Notes under the pieces: generated by a model | Databases searched by the model: none | Told to the model about the DNA's origin: nothing | The model's input: only the letters and a program-made list of their open reading frames with translations | In this document: positions 45,448 through 53,070 of the stretch, piece after piece | How positions within the stretch are numbered: the stretch's first letter is position 1 | Layout of the letters: every line of letters starts with the position of its first letter | Assembly (NCBI GenBank): GCA_938030095.1 | Contig: CALHGK010000005.1 | Coordinates: 124,001-188,000, forward strand | Length of the DNA stretch: 64,000 nucleotides | Direction: 5' to 3' | Source: an uncultured Candidatus Saccharibacteria bacterium | GTDB taxonomy: Bacteria > Patescibacteriota > Saccharimonadia > Saccharimonadales > Saccharimonadaceae | Position numbers and translations under genes: made by a program

Positions 45448-46185
45448 ATGGCAAAATCAAAGAAATGGACGAAAAAGCTAACACGTTGGGTTCAAAACAA
45501 TCGCTGGGGCCTTATGAGCGCAGCGCTAGTGCTTGTGCTGGTGGGTGGTGTGTGCCTCGCGTGGCAGCGCGGTATGCTGGCGAAGCTTATCAAAACACCA
45601 CAAGATACTGCAAATGCAGCGCTCACGAGCCAAGACAACACCCTCCCCGCCTGGATGCCAGACACCGTTAAGCGTTGGCAGGGCGAGATTACCAAGCAGG
45701 CCCGGCAGTATAATATTTCGCCGCAGCTGGTGGCGATTATCATGACGCTAGAATCTGGCGGGTACCCCAAGGCGCACAGTGGTGTGGCCAGTGGTTTGAT
45801 GCAGGTGACGGATAGTACGGGCAAGGAGATTGCCGCTAAATTCGTGAAGCCGGCGCGCACGAACTATGATTTATTTGATCCTGAAACAAGCATCGTCTTT
45901 GGCGCGGCCTACCTGGCGCATCTGCGCGATCAGCTGTGTGTGCCGCTCGGCAATCTATCCGAGAATGAGTGCGTTGAGCTCGTTGCTGCTGGCTACAATG
46001 GTGGCCCGGGTGCAGCGGGCAACTTATACCGTGGCCGCGGGCTGGAAGCAATCGAGACCCTCAGCTACAGCCGCGATGCCATGAACCTGTGGCGCGAGCG
46101 AGTAAGCGGCAGCAGCCCCACCTATACACGCTGGTTTGAGCGCGGCGGCAAGAAGCTGGTAGAGAAGGCGCAGGCAGGCAACTAA
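45448..46185 (+). CDS. Membrane-anchored lytic transglycosylase (SLT family)
   Basis: 245 aa. A basic N-terminus and one membrane helix (about residues 20-38) tether an SLT domain outside the membrane. The catalytic Glu102 is in MTLESGGYPKAHSGVASGLMQV, and VAAGYNGGPGAAGNL completes the motif set. It cleaves glycan strands of peptidoglycan, either for growth or in host contact. TATACT lies six bases before the ATG. Confidence 0.93.
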   Translation: MAKSKKWTKKLTRWVQNNRWGLMSAALVLVLVGGVCLAWQRGMLAKLIKTPQDTANAALTSQDNTLPAWMPDTVKRWQGEITKQARQYNISPQLVAIIMTLESGGYPKAHSGVASGLMQVTDSTGKEIAAKFVKPARTNYDLFDPETSIVFGAAYLAHLRDQLCVPLGNLSENECVELVAAGYNGGPGAAGNLYRGRGLEAIETLSYSRDAMNLWRERVSGSSPTYTRWFERGGKKLVEKAQAGN

Positions 46186-46225
46186 AGACCGTTAGTACTG
46201 ATATAGACTCTGGTATTTTGCTTGG

Positions 46226-46459
46226 TTATTTCTCTGAATTCATTTCTCTAGGAGTGGACGATTCTTCTTTTTCATAGGAAGGGAGAGGGAAGCCGTGCCG
46301 GTGGATGAGTTGTGCAGTGTGGAGTGTATGTTTTGTGTGTTTGGCGAACGTAAGAGATTTCGTACCGAGTTGCTGTAGGGTTGTGATTAGTCTATTCTTG
46401 TGTGCTTGATCGGTCTCATTTGTGTTTGGTTGGTATTGAGTATTTTCGTGGTCTGTCAT
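46226..46459 (-). CDS. Small His/Thr-rich hypothetical protein
   Basis: 77 aa, polar and charged, with many His and Thr (FAKHTKHTLHTAQLIHRHG). No family. The ATG at 46459 has GGAGG about five bases upstream; a longer frame upstream would run into the divergent DHH gene and is rejected. Confidence 0.5.
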   Translation of the reverse strand: MTDHENTQYQPNTNETDQAHKNRLITTLQQLGTKSLTFAKHTKHTLHTAQLIHRHGFPLPSYEKEESSTPREMNSEK

Positions 46460-46538
46460 AAAATCCTCCGTACTAATACTGCTAAAATTACCGCACCATA
46501 CCTCGCGCCTGCTGGCAAATTCTGCTACACTAAAGAGG

Positions 46539-47543
46539 ATGTTTGACGAAGCGATACGCGCGATCCAACGCGCAGACAAAATTATTATTATCCAAGCTGA
46601 AAATCCCGATGGCGACAGTGTCGGCAGCAGCCTCGCGCTGGAGGAAATTCTGGGCGATACGGGCAAGCAGGTGACGCTCTATTGCCCGGTGGCAGTGCCC
46701 AAGTATTTGCGGTATATCCGCGGCTGGGATCGCATTACAGATGAGTTTGATACCAGCGCCGAGCTGGCGATTATTGTTGATACCAGTGCAGATGTCTTGC
46801 TGAGTAAAGTGCTCGACGCACCGAGTGCTCGCGCCTTCCTCACGACGCACTCAGTGCTCGTGCTAGACCACCACGCGACGGAGAGTACCCTGAGCTTTGA
46901 CCATACACTTATCAATCAAGATGTGGTGGCGACTGGTGAGCTCATCTACAACCTTGCGCAGCACGCCCAATGGGCGATCAACCCACAAGCGGCAGAGAAT
47001 CTCCTCATCGCAATCATGAGCGACAGCCTCGGCCTCACGACGCAAAACACCACAGCCGACTCCATCCAGACCGTCGCAGAGCTGACCCGGCTGGGCGCAA
47101 GCAATGCCGCCATTGAGGTGCGCCGCCGCGACTTTATGAAAAAAGCGCCAGAGATCCTTAGCTACAAAGGGCGCTTGATCGAGCGGATCGAGTATGTGCT
47201 AGATGGCCGCTTGGCACTTATCCACATCCCGTGGGAGGAAATCCAGGAATATAGCGACCAATATAACCCCAGTATGCTTGTGCTAGACGAGATGCGCCTG
47301 GTGGAAGGAGTGGATGTGGCGATTGCTATCAAGACCTACCCCGATGGCAAGCTAACCGGCAAGATCCGCAGCAATGCGCCAGTGGCGGCAATGATTGCTG
47401 GTTACTTTGGTGGTGGTGGCCATGCCTATGCAGCGGGTTGGCGGATGTATGAGGATTACCAGCTGGCGATGCGCGAGATCGTCGAGGCGGCCAGCCGAGC
47501 CTTCGTTGAGTATGATGAGAGCGAGGCAGCCCATGGCGATTAA
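46539..47543 (+). CDS. DHH-family phosphoesterase (NrnA-like)
   Basis: 334 aa with DHH and DHHA1 domains, the layout of oligoribonuclease/pAp or c-di-AMP phosphatases. Motifs: IQAENPDGDSVGSSLAL, LAIIVDTSAD, the DHH box VLDHHATES, IMSDSLGLTT and the substrate loop GGGGHAYAAGW. In motif I the family His (HxxPDGD) is replaced by Ala (AENPDGD), removing one expected Mn ligand. TACACT lies seven bases before the ATG. Its end overlaps cysS by 11 bases. Confidence 0.88.
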   Translation: MFDEAIRAIQRADKIIIIQAENPDGDSVGSSLALEEILGDTGKQVTLYCPVAVPKYLRYIRGWDRITDEFDTSAELAIIVDTSADVLLSKVLDAPSARAFLTTHSVLVLDHHATESTLSFDHTLINQDVVATGELIYNLAQHAQWAINPQAAENLLIAIMSDSLGLTTQNTTADSIQTVAELTRLGASNAAIEVRRRDFMKKAPEILSYKGRLIERIEYVLDGRLALIHIPWEEIQEYSDQYNPSMLVLDEMRLVEGVDVAIAIKTYPDGKLTGKIRSNAPVAAMIAGYFGGGGHAYAAGWRMYEDYQLAMREIVEAASRAFVEYDESEAAHGD

Positions 47544-49020
47544 GTTTGCTAATACACTGACCCGTCACCTCGATACTTTTGTGCCGCTCCAGCCTGGCAA
47601 GGTGTCGCTCTACACCTGTGGGCCAACGGTGTATAGCTATTTACATGTTGGCAACTGGGCGGCATATATCTACTGGGATATCCTGGTGCGCATGCTTCAG
47701 GCGGAGGGCTACGAGGTGGAGCGTGTGATGAATATCACCGATGTCGGTCACCTAACGAGCGATGCCGATGAAGGCGAAGACAAGCTTGAGAAGGGTGCGC
47801 GCCGCGAGGGCAAGACCGCCTGGCAGATTGCTAAATTCTACGCTGATGACTTCATCCACGGGATGAATGCGCTGCACTTAACCCCGCCGAGTCAGCTGGC
47901 CCGTGCCACCGACTATATTGATGAGCAAATCCAGCTTGCCATTACGCTCAAGCGTAAGGGGCACACCTACCAGACGAGTGATGGGATTTATTTTGATACC
48001 AGTACATTCCCGGCCTATGCAGACTTTGCCCGGCTCGATCTGCGAGCCTTGCGGGCGGGGGCACGAATTGGTCCCAATAGCGAGAAGCGCCACGCAAGCG
48101 ACTTTGCCCTGTGGAAGTTCTCGCCAACTGGCGTCAAGCGCGACATGGAGTGGCCCACGCCACCAGAGCTGCTTGACCAGCCACCAACAGATGGCGCGCC
48201 AGTGATGGGCTTCCCGGGGTGGCACTTGGAATGCTCGGCGATTGCAATGCACTTTCTTGGCGCGACGCTCGACATCCACACTGGTGGGATTGATCATATT
48301 CCTGTGCACCACAGCAACGAGATCACTCAGAGCGAGGCTGCGACGGGCCAACCCTTCGCTCACTATTGGCTGCACTGCAACCACCTCAAGGTTAATGGCA
48401 CGAAGATCAGCAAGAGCCTGGGCAATGGTTACACCTTGGCCGACCTTGCCGAGCGGGGCTACACTCCCATGGAGTATAAGCTGTTCGTCTTGCAGAGCCA
48501 CTACTCGCACGAGGGGAACTTTAGCTGGGAAAACCTCAGTGCGGCGCGCAACCGCCTACGCAAGTGGTATGAGGTGGCGTGCCTGCGCCACCAGACGTAT
48601 GAGAGCCTGGATGATGACCAACGCAAGAGTGACGAGCAATCGGGCCATGTGTCGCTCCTGGCAGCAAGTGGGGCAGTGCGCGAAGCGCTCGCCAATGACC
48701 TGAATACCCCCGAAGCGCTGCGGCTTATCGACGAAGCGTTCGACCGGGTGCTAGCGCGGCCACTGGCAGCAGTGTACCATCGTGGATTGGAGGAGTTGCT
48801 AGCGGCGATTGATCAGCTACTTGGCCTCGACCTCTGTGAGTCGACGCCGGATATTACCGATGAGGCAAAGCAGCTCATCCTCCAGCGCCAGCGTGCTCGC
48901 GAAGCGCGTGACTGGCCCACAGCCGACCGCCTGCGTGCCGAGCTCGCCACGCAGCACATTGCCGTGCGCGACACCCCGCAAGGGCCGGTGTGGTGGTGGG
49001 CAGAAGAGAAAATCGCCTAA
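47533..49020 (+). CDS. cysS: Cysteinyl-tRNA synthetase
   Basis: Class I synthetase, 495 aa. The N-terminus has LYTCGPTVYSYLHVGNWAAY (zinc Cys and the HIGH-equivalent HVGN), the second zinc cluster GWHLECSAIAMHFLG with HHSNEI, and the KMSKS-equivalent TKISKSLGN. A helical anticodon domain follows. The ATG at 47533 gives the canonical start MAIKFANTLTRH; it overlaps the DHH gene by 11 bases, so the two are coupled. A very strong terminator follows. Confidence 0.97.
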   Translation: MAIKFANTLTRHLDTFVPLQPGKVSLYTCGPTVYSYLHVGNWAAYIYWDILVRMLQAEGYEVERVMNITDVGHLTSDADEGEDKLEKGARREGKTAWQIAKFYADDFIHGMNALHLTPPSQLARATDYIDEQIQLAITLKRKGHTYQTSDGIYFDTSTFPAYADFARLDLRALRAGARIGPNSEKRHASDFALWKFSPTGVKRDMEWPTPPELLDQPPTDGAPVMGFPGWHLECSAIAMHFLGATLDIHTGGIDHIPVHHSNEITQSEAATGQPFAHYWLHCNHLKVNGTKISKSLGNGYTLADLAERGYTPMEYKLFVLQSHYSHEGNFSWENLSAARNRLRKWYEVACLRHQTYESLDDDQRKSDEQSGHVSLLAASGAVREALANDLNTPEALRLIDEAFDRVLARPLAAVYHRGLEELLAAIDQLLGLDLCESTPDITDEAKQLILQRQRAREARDWPTADRLRAELATQHIAVRDTPQGPVWWWAEEKIA

Positions 49021-49064
49021 TATGACAAACCATAGCTACGCCCGGTAAAGTACGAGAGAAAATA

Positions 49065-49095
49065 AAATGACGACCCTATCGGAGGGTCGTCATTT
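49065..49095. terminator. Bidirectional terminator after cysS
   Basis: AAATGACGACCCT and AGGGTCGTCATTT form a perfect 13-bp stem around ATCGG. It serves cysS on plus and the leftward gene remnant on minus. Confidence 0.9.
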
Positions 49096-49132
49096 GAGGC
49101 TTGGTGTGACGATAGGTAGTGTTTAGAAATCC

Positions 49133-49472
49133 TTACGCATTGCCAGTGGCAGTACGATCCTCTGGATTGCGAAGCTCTGATACTGTGTCTGTGTTGCTTT
49201 CTAGCACAGCAGCGTGTCCGAGCTCTACCGCTCTAGCAAATTCATTTGCAAGTCTTTCCTTCTTAGCAGCGCCCTCGGGTGTTGTGTCGTCGGTAGCATT
49301 ATATGCTTCTATAATTTCAACGAGATACCGTACTTCGTCTGGGTCGTCAATCCCATCACCTTCAAGTGCTCCCCATGGATCCCCACAGGCCCGAGTGAAC
49401 ATAAACTTCTGACCCTCTCATAGATGGCTTAGTAGGGTCTTTTTCTCTGAACAGCTTAAGCCTCTCAAGCAT
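49133..49472 (-). pseudogene. Small gene interrupted by a probable frameshift
   Basis: A frame starting at 49472 (MLERLKLFREKDPTKP, with AGGAG five bases upstream) stops at 49362. A second frame (ending 49133) covers an acidic helical domain (DPDEVRYLVEIIEAYNATDD; AKKERLANEFARAVELGH). The second frame has no ribosome site or -10 of its own, and a single-base shift near 49410-49420 would join them. It may be a real disruption, an assembly error, or two small genes. Family unknown. Confidence 0.4.
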
Positions 49473-49601
49473 TTCATCTCCTTCGTATGTATTAGATATA
49501 ACGCAGATTACACTATTAGAATAATATATTATACAAATAGACGCAAGTATATTCACATGCATTGCTTGACAAGCGCCAAGGGATGCCCCATTATAGTCGA
49601 T

Positions 49602-50312
49602 ATGAATCACGAGACTCTATCAGAAAAGACAGCTACACCACAGGCAGAGCAAGAACCATCGCCGTCAGACCAGAAGATTGCCGCCTTGACTGCGGTATAT
49701 GATGCAGTGCGCTGCAGAGCATACGAGAATAGCGAATATAGTAATCATGATATTAACGAAGCAACGATTATACTGGGCGACCTCATTACGTGTGAAGCGT
49801 ACCTCAGTGCTGGGCTGCCACCTGAGGACTTGCCGTTGACTGAGCGGACGGCCTATGATGCGGATAAAACCCTACCAGAGAATATCGACCTTGCCATTGC
49901 GGCGTACCTGCCAGACTATGCTGAGAAACTGCCAGGCCTTGGCTACGACGGTAGTGAGTTGGCTGTAAGCTATGTTAGATATAACACATCCGAGGAAAAA
50001 CCCGACGCAGCATGGCAAACACTCGAGCTCGGTGTGGCTGATGAGCCGATGGCAGCAGCGTCGCTTGTCGATCCGTTGCGTGCGCTGGTGCTGATGCATC
50101 ATTATTATAATCTAATTGTCGCGCCGATAGAATATGGCAGTGAGGGGAGGCTGCGCTATGATTGGTCATTACCCAATACACTCGAGAAAACAGGGGTTAT
50201 TGCGCCAGTTGTGCAGCTATGCATGCGGGGTCAAACGGTAGTGCACCGCTGTGTACCGAGAGAGTATTATGACGCAATGAACCATGCATATGGTGGCCGT
50301 GCAATAGTATAA
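49602..50312 (+). CDS. Hypothetical accessory protein
   Basis: 236 aa, no family. Acidic and helical N-terminus, then SLVDPLRALVLMHHYYNLIV and a C-terminal basic turn with REYYDAMNHAYGG. A full promoter is present: TTGACA (49566-49571), 17 bases, CATTAT, seven bases, ATG at 49602, so an upstream in-frame start at 49557 is rejected. First of four accessory genes in a row with looser composition than the housekeeping genes. Confidence 0.7.
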   Translation: MNHETLSEKTATPQAEQEPSPSDQKIAALTAVYDAVRCRAYENSEYSNHDINEATIILGDLITCEAYLSAGLPPEDLPLTERTAYDADKTLPENIDLAIAAYLPDYAEKLPGLGYDGSELAVSYVRYNTSEEKPDAAWQTLELGVADEPMAAASLVDPLRALVLMHHYYNLIVAPIEYGSEGRLRYDWSLPNTLEKTGVIAPVVQLCMRGQTVVHRCVPREYYDAMNHAYGGRAIV

Positions 50313-50355
50313 AATGGCGATGGTGTATAGAAGATGATAGTGGTATACTATCATC

Positions 50356-50820
50356 ATGACATGGAACAGCATTACCTCACAAAAATTCGTCGAACTTGTA
50401 AACTACTGGGTCAACCAAGATTGGCCGCTAACAGAAGATAAGCTCGCAGCGGCTATGGACAAACTTGGCTGGGATGAAAGTGATCAAAGTACTGTTGCAA
50501 AGGATATTCCAGTCAATCGCCCGATGCTCATGGCGACCTCTGACCCAGTCGCAGGCCTGAACACTATTTCTTGGAATCTAACCGACGTAGACATAGTTAG
50601 TTCTAGCGCACGCGATGCTTTTATGAACGACGCTTTCGTCAGTTATGTTAATGCAGGAAAAACCGTCTGGGGTGTGCCAAATATTGTCCGCGAGCAAGAA
50701 GATGAGAGTGCAATATGGGCATCGATTTCAGGATGCCGACTGCAACTAAGCAACACTCGCTCATCAGTCGGCATATTTCTCCACTCTCCTCAATTCACGC
50801 GAGTGCTGGATGAAGATTAG
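50356..50820 (+). CDS. DUF6301-like protein
   Basis: 154 aa. The start MTWNSITSQKFVELVNYWVNQDWPLTED and the later GWDESDQ, WNLTDVDIV resemble DUF6301, a family I know mostly from Actinobacteria, where it accompanies polymorphic or secreted-protein loci; this assignment is from memory and tentative. TATACT lies six bases before the ATG. The next gene follows with an AGGAGG site. Transfer from an actinobacterial host is a plausible origin. Confidence 0.6.
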   Translation: MTWNSITSQKFVELVNYWVNQDWPLTEDKLAAAMDKLGWDESDQSTVAKDIPVNRPMLMATSDPVAGLNTISWNLTDVDIVSSSARDAFMNDAFVSYVNAGKTVWGVPNIVREQEDESAIWASISGCRLQLSNTRSSVGIFLHSPQFTRVLDED

Positions 50821-50834
50821 GAGGAACTCGACAA

Positions 50835-51281
50835 ATGGATCATGTCAATACACTGTCATGGAATGAGTTTGCATTGAAGATCGCAAGGCTGCTCATGTAC
50901 GCAGAGGATCGAACCCATATTACACTAATACAGACAACCGAGAATGTCCATAACTCAAAATATATCGAGTATATTATAATGAACGGCACCGTATCATGCA
51001 GACTCGAAAATGAAGAAAATCCTCAGTTTTTCTCTTATTCACTGCCGTTACAGAGTTCAGAGTACACATCAATTGCAGCGCAATCGATCGACATTCTACG
51101 TGACATCCTCCAGGTCGGCGAGCCAGCCTCGCTAACTTACTACGCATGGCGTGCCCCCGAAGAACTAGAAGAGGGTCGGTACTACTCCGCAGAAGAGGTA
51201 GATGACCTGGACGTGGGCGAGGATCCACTCGAGGTTGATTTGGGGATTGAGATGGCGTCGAGGCGACCAGAGTTATTATAG
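50835..51281 (+). CDS. Hypothetical accessory protein, possible small chaperone-like fold
   Basis: 148 aa. Alpha-beta pattern (SWNEFALKIARLLMYAEDRTHITLIQ; YIEYIIMNGTVSCRLE) that recalls actinobacterial TY-Chap/YbjN-type small folds, but I cannot assign it. The C-terminus is acidic. It has AGGAGG 12-13 bases upstream and lies 14 bases after the DUF6301-like gene, so it is operon-internal. Confidence 0.6.
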   Translation: MDHVNTLSWNEFALKIARLLMYAEDRTHITLIQTTENVHNSKYIEYIIMNGTVSCRLENEENPQFFSYSLPLQSSEYTSIAAQSIDILRDILQVGEPASLTYYAWRAPEELEEGRYYSAEEVDDLDVGEDPLEVDLGIEMASRRPELL

Positions 51282-51305
51282 ATTATTACATAGCAGGAAA
51301 ATAAT

Positions 51306-51806
51306 ATGCCAACGAATCCAGACAATAATACCCAATCAGATAGTCAACGCGAGCTTGCAGCATACACACAGAAGCATACACAGTATTTCATCGACTATAT
51401 GTCAAAAGTACTGGGGCATGACCTTCATGGTATGCTTGATTATTCAGTAAAGAGTCTTGCAGTGGTGGATGATGTGCTTGATGTACTCTATCGAGAAGCT
51501 GCCGATACTACATCAAAGAACCATATGTTTATTCTTGAGACAAAAGATGCGGTAGCGATGGATGCAGGTTGTTATATCCTTGAGGTTGCCAAGCGAAACT
51601 TCGGTGGACGCTACGCGTGGATTACTGAGTGGAATGAGCCGACAATCGTGACAGGAGAGCCAGAGTATAGTGTTTCTCTTGGTGCGTGCAGTAAGGCTAA
51701 GGGGCGGATTGATAATGGTGATGAGGACAATATCCCCTTTTTCTTTGATGGGTATGTCGAGAGGGTTACACGTCCACGGCCTGGACAGGAAATATTTATT
51801 AGTTAG
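51306..51806 (+). CDS. Hypothetical accessory protein
   Basis: 166 aa. It contains MLDYSVKSLAVVDDVLDVLY and later DAGCYILEVAKRNFGGRYAW. This pairing resembles small actinobacterial proteins with an LDYS and a GAYxGEVIRR..GGRW motif (DUF3806-like); the assignment is weak. It follows the preceding gene by 24 bases with an AGGA site, closing the three-gene operon started at 50356. Confidence 0.6.
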   Translation: MPTNPDNNTQSDSQRELAAYTQKHTQYFIDYMSKVLGHDLHGMLDYSVKSLAVVDDVLDVLYREAADTTSKNHMFILETKDAVAMDAGCYILEVAKRNFGGRYAWITEWNEPTIVTGEPEYSVSLGACSKAKGRIDNGDEDNIPFFFDGYVERVTRPRPGQEIFIS

Positions 51807-51894
51807 AAGTGTTTAAATCTCTATTCTTCTCTAACTTATATGTAGATGTATCTATCGTAAGATTCTTACTGGCGTGGCTCTCGCTGTGAGGTTT

Positions 51895-53028
51895 CTATCC
51901 CTCGCCCTTAATCTTCTCCACCAGCTTGGCTAGTGGCTTGGTAGAGTCTTCGCGGGCGCGGGCATTGTGCTCGAGATAGTCGTCTAGCAGAACTTTGCAG
52001 CAGCCAGCAATGGGGATGGAGATGAGCCCACCGATGATGCCAAAGATGTAGAGGCCGATGGTGATGGCAACAAGGACAACTAGTGGCGTGAGATCAATTT
52101 TGCGCGACTGAATGGTGGGTGAGATGAAGTTATTCTCGATCTGCTGGTAGATGATGAAAAATGCCGCAAAGATGAGGCCACCTGGCAAGGCATTAAAGGC
52201 AAGCAAGAGGGAGATCATTACCCCAGCAATCGTCGCGCCAAACATAGGAATGAGCGCCAAGACGAAGGTAACGGCAATCGTGACGAGCGCAAGGTTGCTC
52301 GGAATAGCCGAGAAAAAGAGGCTGAGCACAAAGACCGCTGCACCAGCAAAGAGGGCGCCAATACCTGAGATCGTGAGCTGACCCGTCACATAGCCTGCTA
52401 CCACAGCATGCATGCGATGGGCGACCTTCTTGTGGCGTTCCATCGTAGATTGGTCGCGGTAGAGCCCCCAAAAGCGCTCTGCCCAGGCTGGCCCTTCCGT
52501 CAGCATCAAGAAGGTGAGGACGAGCACCAAGAACCCTGAGCCGACTGCAGAGAAGACGGAGCTAATGCCGGCAAGGAGGTTGCCGCTAAGGCCACGCGTC
52601 CAGGATTCAACGCTGCTGCGAGCACTCTCCACTACTTGATCCACCTGCGCTTGGATATGATACTGCTCGGCAAAAGCACCAAAGCTATGCCACTGCTCGC
52701 CCGCCGTATGAACCATCCCCGGCAGGGCGTCGACAAACTTGCTCGTCTGCTGGACGATAGGTGGTACTACGAGCACAAGAACCACTCCAAGTAGCGCCAC
52801 GATGCTAATGAAGGCGAGTGCAGTGCTGAGCGTCCGGCTGCGATTTGGCAAGCGCTCGACGATGGCATTGACCGGCCCATTGAGTGCCAGCGCGAGGAAC
52901 CCCGCCGTGCCAATCATAATCAAGGCAGTCTGCGCCAGATAAATTGCGAGGATTGCAAAGGCAAAACCAATTACTACCAGCCAAAACCGCACAAAGGTCT
53001 TTGTATCTATCTCTATCCGTACTCTCAT
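51895..53028 (-). CDS. AI-2E family transporter (permease-like)
   Basis: 377-aa polytopic protein. The family pattern is clear: two N-terminal helix pairs, an amphipathic extracytoplasmic segment, then TGQLTISGIGALFAGA, SNLALVTIAVTFVLALIPMFG and the closing VVLVAITIGLYIFGIIGGLISIPIAG. Despite the family name, the substrate is usually unproven. TATACT lies seven bases before the ATG. It follows the membrane protease gene on the same strand. Confidence 0.93.
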   Translation of the reverse strand: MRVRIEIDTKTFVRFWLVVIGFAFAILAIYLAQTALIMIGTAGFLALALNGPVNAIVERLPNRSRTLSTALAFISIVALLGVVLVLVVPPIVQQTSKFVDALPGMVHTAGEQWHSFGAFAEQYHIQAQVDQVVESARSSVESWTRGLSGNLLAGISSVFSAVGSGFLVLVLTFLMLTEGPAWAERFWGLYRDQSTMERHKKVAHRMHAVVAGYVTGQLTISGIGALFAGAAVFVLSLFFSAIPSNLALVTIAVTFVLALIPMFGATIAGVMISLLLAFNALPGGLIFAAFFIIYQQIENNFISPTIQSRKIDLTPLVVLVAITIGLYIFGIIGGLISIPIAGCCKVLLDDYLEHNARAREDSTKPLAKLVEKIKGEG

Positions 53029-53070
53029 GGTCTTTAGTATACCACAATTTGCTGGTGGCCGACGCTATCA

